Positions 62,541 through 64,000 of a DNA stretch of 64,000 nucleotides are shown piece by piece. Under the pieces are notes generated by a model, which saw only the letters and a list, made by a program, of their open reading frames with translations, ran no database searches and was not told the DNA's origin. Position numbers and translations under genes: made by a program. The DNA is taken from positions 40,535,791 through 40,599,790 of the forward strand of contig CM055109.1 in NCBI GenBank assembly GCA_029204225.1. Direction: 5' to 3'. Numbering within the stretch: position 1 is the stretch's first letter; the number at the start of each line of letters is the position of its first letter. Origin of the DNA: Diphasiastrum complanatum. Its lineage: Eukaryota; Streptophyta; Lycopodiopsida; Lycopodiales; Lycopodiaceae.

Positions 62541-63139
62541 TATGAGTGAGCTTTGTCCATCCTCAAGAGCTTATACTCTTGTCTTGATTCTTCCAAAATT
62601 AGCACATTTTGGAGAGCCTCCAAACTTGGTAACTCCTCCTTAATGGCATAGGATTGGACAAGGTTATCAAATTCACTTCTCAAGCCATTGAGAATGACTT
62701 GAACTAGCTCATTTTTATTGATGGAATCACCAATACAAGCAAGTTCTCTATGAATATCTTTTACTCTCAAAACATAACTAGATGCACTCTCATCACTCTT
62801 TTGGCTACTTTGAAAGATTTGATTCCTAAGAGTGAGAAGCCTAGATGTATTCTTAGCCTCATAGATAGTCTTGAGACAATCCCAAGCTTCTTTGGCTGTT
62901 GTACAAGTACCTATCTCCCTCAATATCTCATTAGAGACATTCATCTTAATGTAGTGGAGAGCCATCCTAGCTCTCTTTTTGTATTTTTGAACCTCTTGAA
63001 GAACTTGTGGTTCTTCTTCAAGGCCAAGAACTATGTCCATCACGTCTTGAAGGATCAAGATGGACTCCATCCTCATTTTTCAAATTGAATAGTTTGAAGT
63101 GGACAATCTTTCACTTGGTTCCAACAAGGATGAACCCAT
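62541..63139 (-). pseudogene. Copia G Gag core
   Basis: The natural start is ATG at 63,139 (MGSSLLEPSERLSTSNYSI), but a TGA at 63,082-63,080 replaces the Trp before KMRMES. From 63,076 the frame is open: MRMESILILQDVMDIVLGLE, ALHYIKMNVSNEILREI, AKEAWDCLKTIYEAKNTSRL, ILNGLRSEFDNLVQSYAI. It is UBN2-type Gag of usual length up to the frameshift near 62,545. Confidence 0.88.
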
Positions 63140-63892
63140 TGAAGAAATTTGAAGTGAAGAAAACTCAAATGATGAACAATAAATGTTGCTACACACTCTC
63201 AATAGGATCCAATAATAGAGTACTATCTCCTCCTATGAAAGATCTTGCAACTATTTGTGAATTGATTCTCACTAGCTACACAAATCTCTCTAAAACAAGA
63301 TCTATTTCACATCAAATGATGGAGTATAGGCAAAGTTAGGATCAAACACTCTTAGCACTTGTGAAGTACACTAAGAAAACAAATTTGACTCAAATACAAT
63401 GATATTGCATGAAACAAAATGGCTAAGATCTCAAAATAGTGCCTAGATCACAACTAGATGAGATTGGTAAGCATACAACTGTGATTTTGGATCAACCAAC
63501 CAATCTCTTGACCAAACCAAATGTGTCCACATAGGTCTATGTGCCCTACCTAACCCTCTTCAAAAGCTTATAACTTCTGATTGGCTCAACCAAATGGAAT
63601 GAAACTGATTGCATCAGAAACTAGACAATAACTAGCTTCAAAACAAGCTGTCAAGCAAGATAAATGGATCAAGCATGAGAGAGAACTTCCAAACTGAAAT
63701 TGGATGTTCCTCACATGTGTTTGAGCACCTAATTCCATACAGTACCAGGTCAGACCCAATCAATGTCCTTTTGATCTCTTTTGATCCAAAATTGAACAAG
63801 ATAGCTAGGAAAATGGGCCTTGGCAATTTCTAGCTCAAGATTGATGAAAAGTTTTCACTTAGATGGATTAAAATACATGGTAACCTTAGGTA
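63140..63892 (-). other. Leader of copia G
   Basis: Untranslated region between primer-binding site and Gag, with no gene. It contains a CACATGTG variant near 63,713. Confidence 0.8.
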
Positions 63893-63905
63893 GGCTTTGA
63901 TACCA
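63893..63905 (-). other. Primer-binding site of copia G
   Basis: The minus strand reads TGGTATCAAAGCC, one mismatch from the common TGGTATCAGAGCC, next to the LTR terminus. Confidence 0.88.
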
Positions 63906-64000
63906 TGTTGAATTCACACGTGTGGATTGTCCACAACATGTACTTGTGATCTCCTAAGGTGTGTAGATGCACCAAGATTAAGATTAGACTGAGATTCAAG
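63906..64000 (-). mobile_element. 5' LTR of copia G, cut by window end
   Basis: 95 bp matching 58,451-58,545 with two differences. The rest lies beyond the window. Confidence 0.95.

Larger units (their letters stand above)
58451..64000 (-). mobile_element. Copia element G, nearly complete, runs off the window
   Basis: 3' LTR 58,451-59,182, coding region 63,139-59,201, leader, primer-binding site 63,893-63,905, and the first 95 bp of the 5' LTR at 63,906-64,000. Those 95 bp differ from the 3' LTR at two positions (CACGTG/CATGTG and CACAAC/CAAAAC). The left flank is TATTA; the right flank is outside the window. Confidence 0.94.

Overview
The window looks like repeat-rich intergenic DNA from a land-plant nuclear genome. 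It is AT-rich. Almost every recognisable protein is a Ty1/copia or Ty3/gypsy LTR-retrotransposon polyprotein, most primer-binding sites match the usual plant initiator-methionine tRNA type (TGGTATCAGAGC), and the few non-transposon fragments have GT-AG introns or match a plant-type DnaJ. I see no bacterial operon, CRISPR array, rRNA or tRNA gene. The species cannot be named from the sequence.

Layout. 1-3.1 kb holds 24-bp and ~120-bp tandem repeats and a decayed open frame with a disordered tail. 5.3-8.6 kb contains a solo copia LTR apparently split by a ~2.7-kb inversion; inside the inverted piece are three consecutive exons encoding part of an N4/N6-type DNA methyltransferase-like protein. 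8.6-11.7 kb is a decayed minus-strand gypsy pol. 11.9-34.5 kb is a nest: one copia LTR (F), then an old copia element (A) carrying two insertions. The first (14,192-25,871) is a three-LTR copia complex with an uninterrupted 1322-codon polyprotein, an older plus-strand copia fragment trapped inside it, and a matching 5-bp target duplication only at its outer ends. The second (26,673-32,511) is a complete copia element with LTRs differing at about eight sites and a perfect CATAT duplication. A internally deleted gypsy element (34.5-37.3 kb) sits in the pol of A.

37.3-41.3 kb has an inverted piece of LTR F, degenerate satellite-like DNA and two small unplaced open frames. At 41,762-47,368 lies a gypsy-type LTR element without protease, reverse transcriptase or integrase. 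It has two tandem Gag-like domains and a long acidic protein of unknown function. Its LTR ends, primer-binding site and leader match the 34.5-kb gypsy element, so it is probably a non-autonomous partner of that family. It sits inside the 3' LTR of an older copia element.

47.9-50.1 kb contains a broken DnaJ gene that keeps an intron and two small repeat-containing frames. 50.9-64 kb is again nested copia: a minus-strand element (D) interrupted by an RT-less copia (C, ACATT duplication) and by a copia gag fragment (E), then a nearly full minus-strand element (G) running off the right edge.

The genes do not form a pathway. The shared logic is retrotransposition: Gag packages RNA, protease matures the polyprotein, RT/RNase H copy the RNA and integrase inserts the cDNA. 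Only the 14,888-18,856 polyprotein is uninterrupted; the rest would be dead or need proteins supplied in trans.
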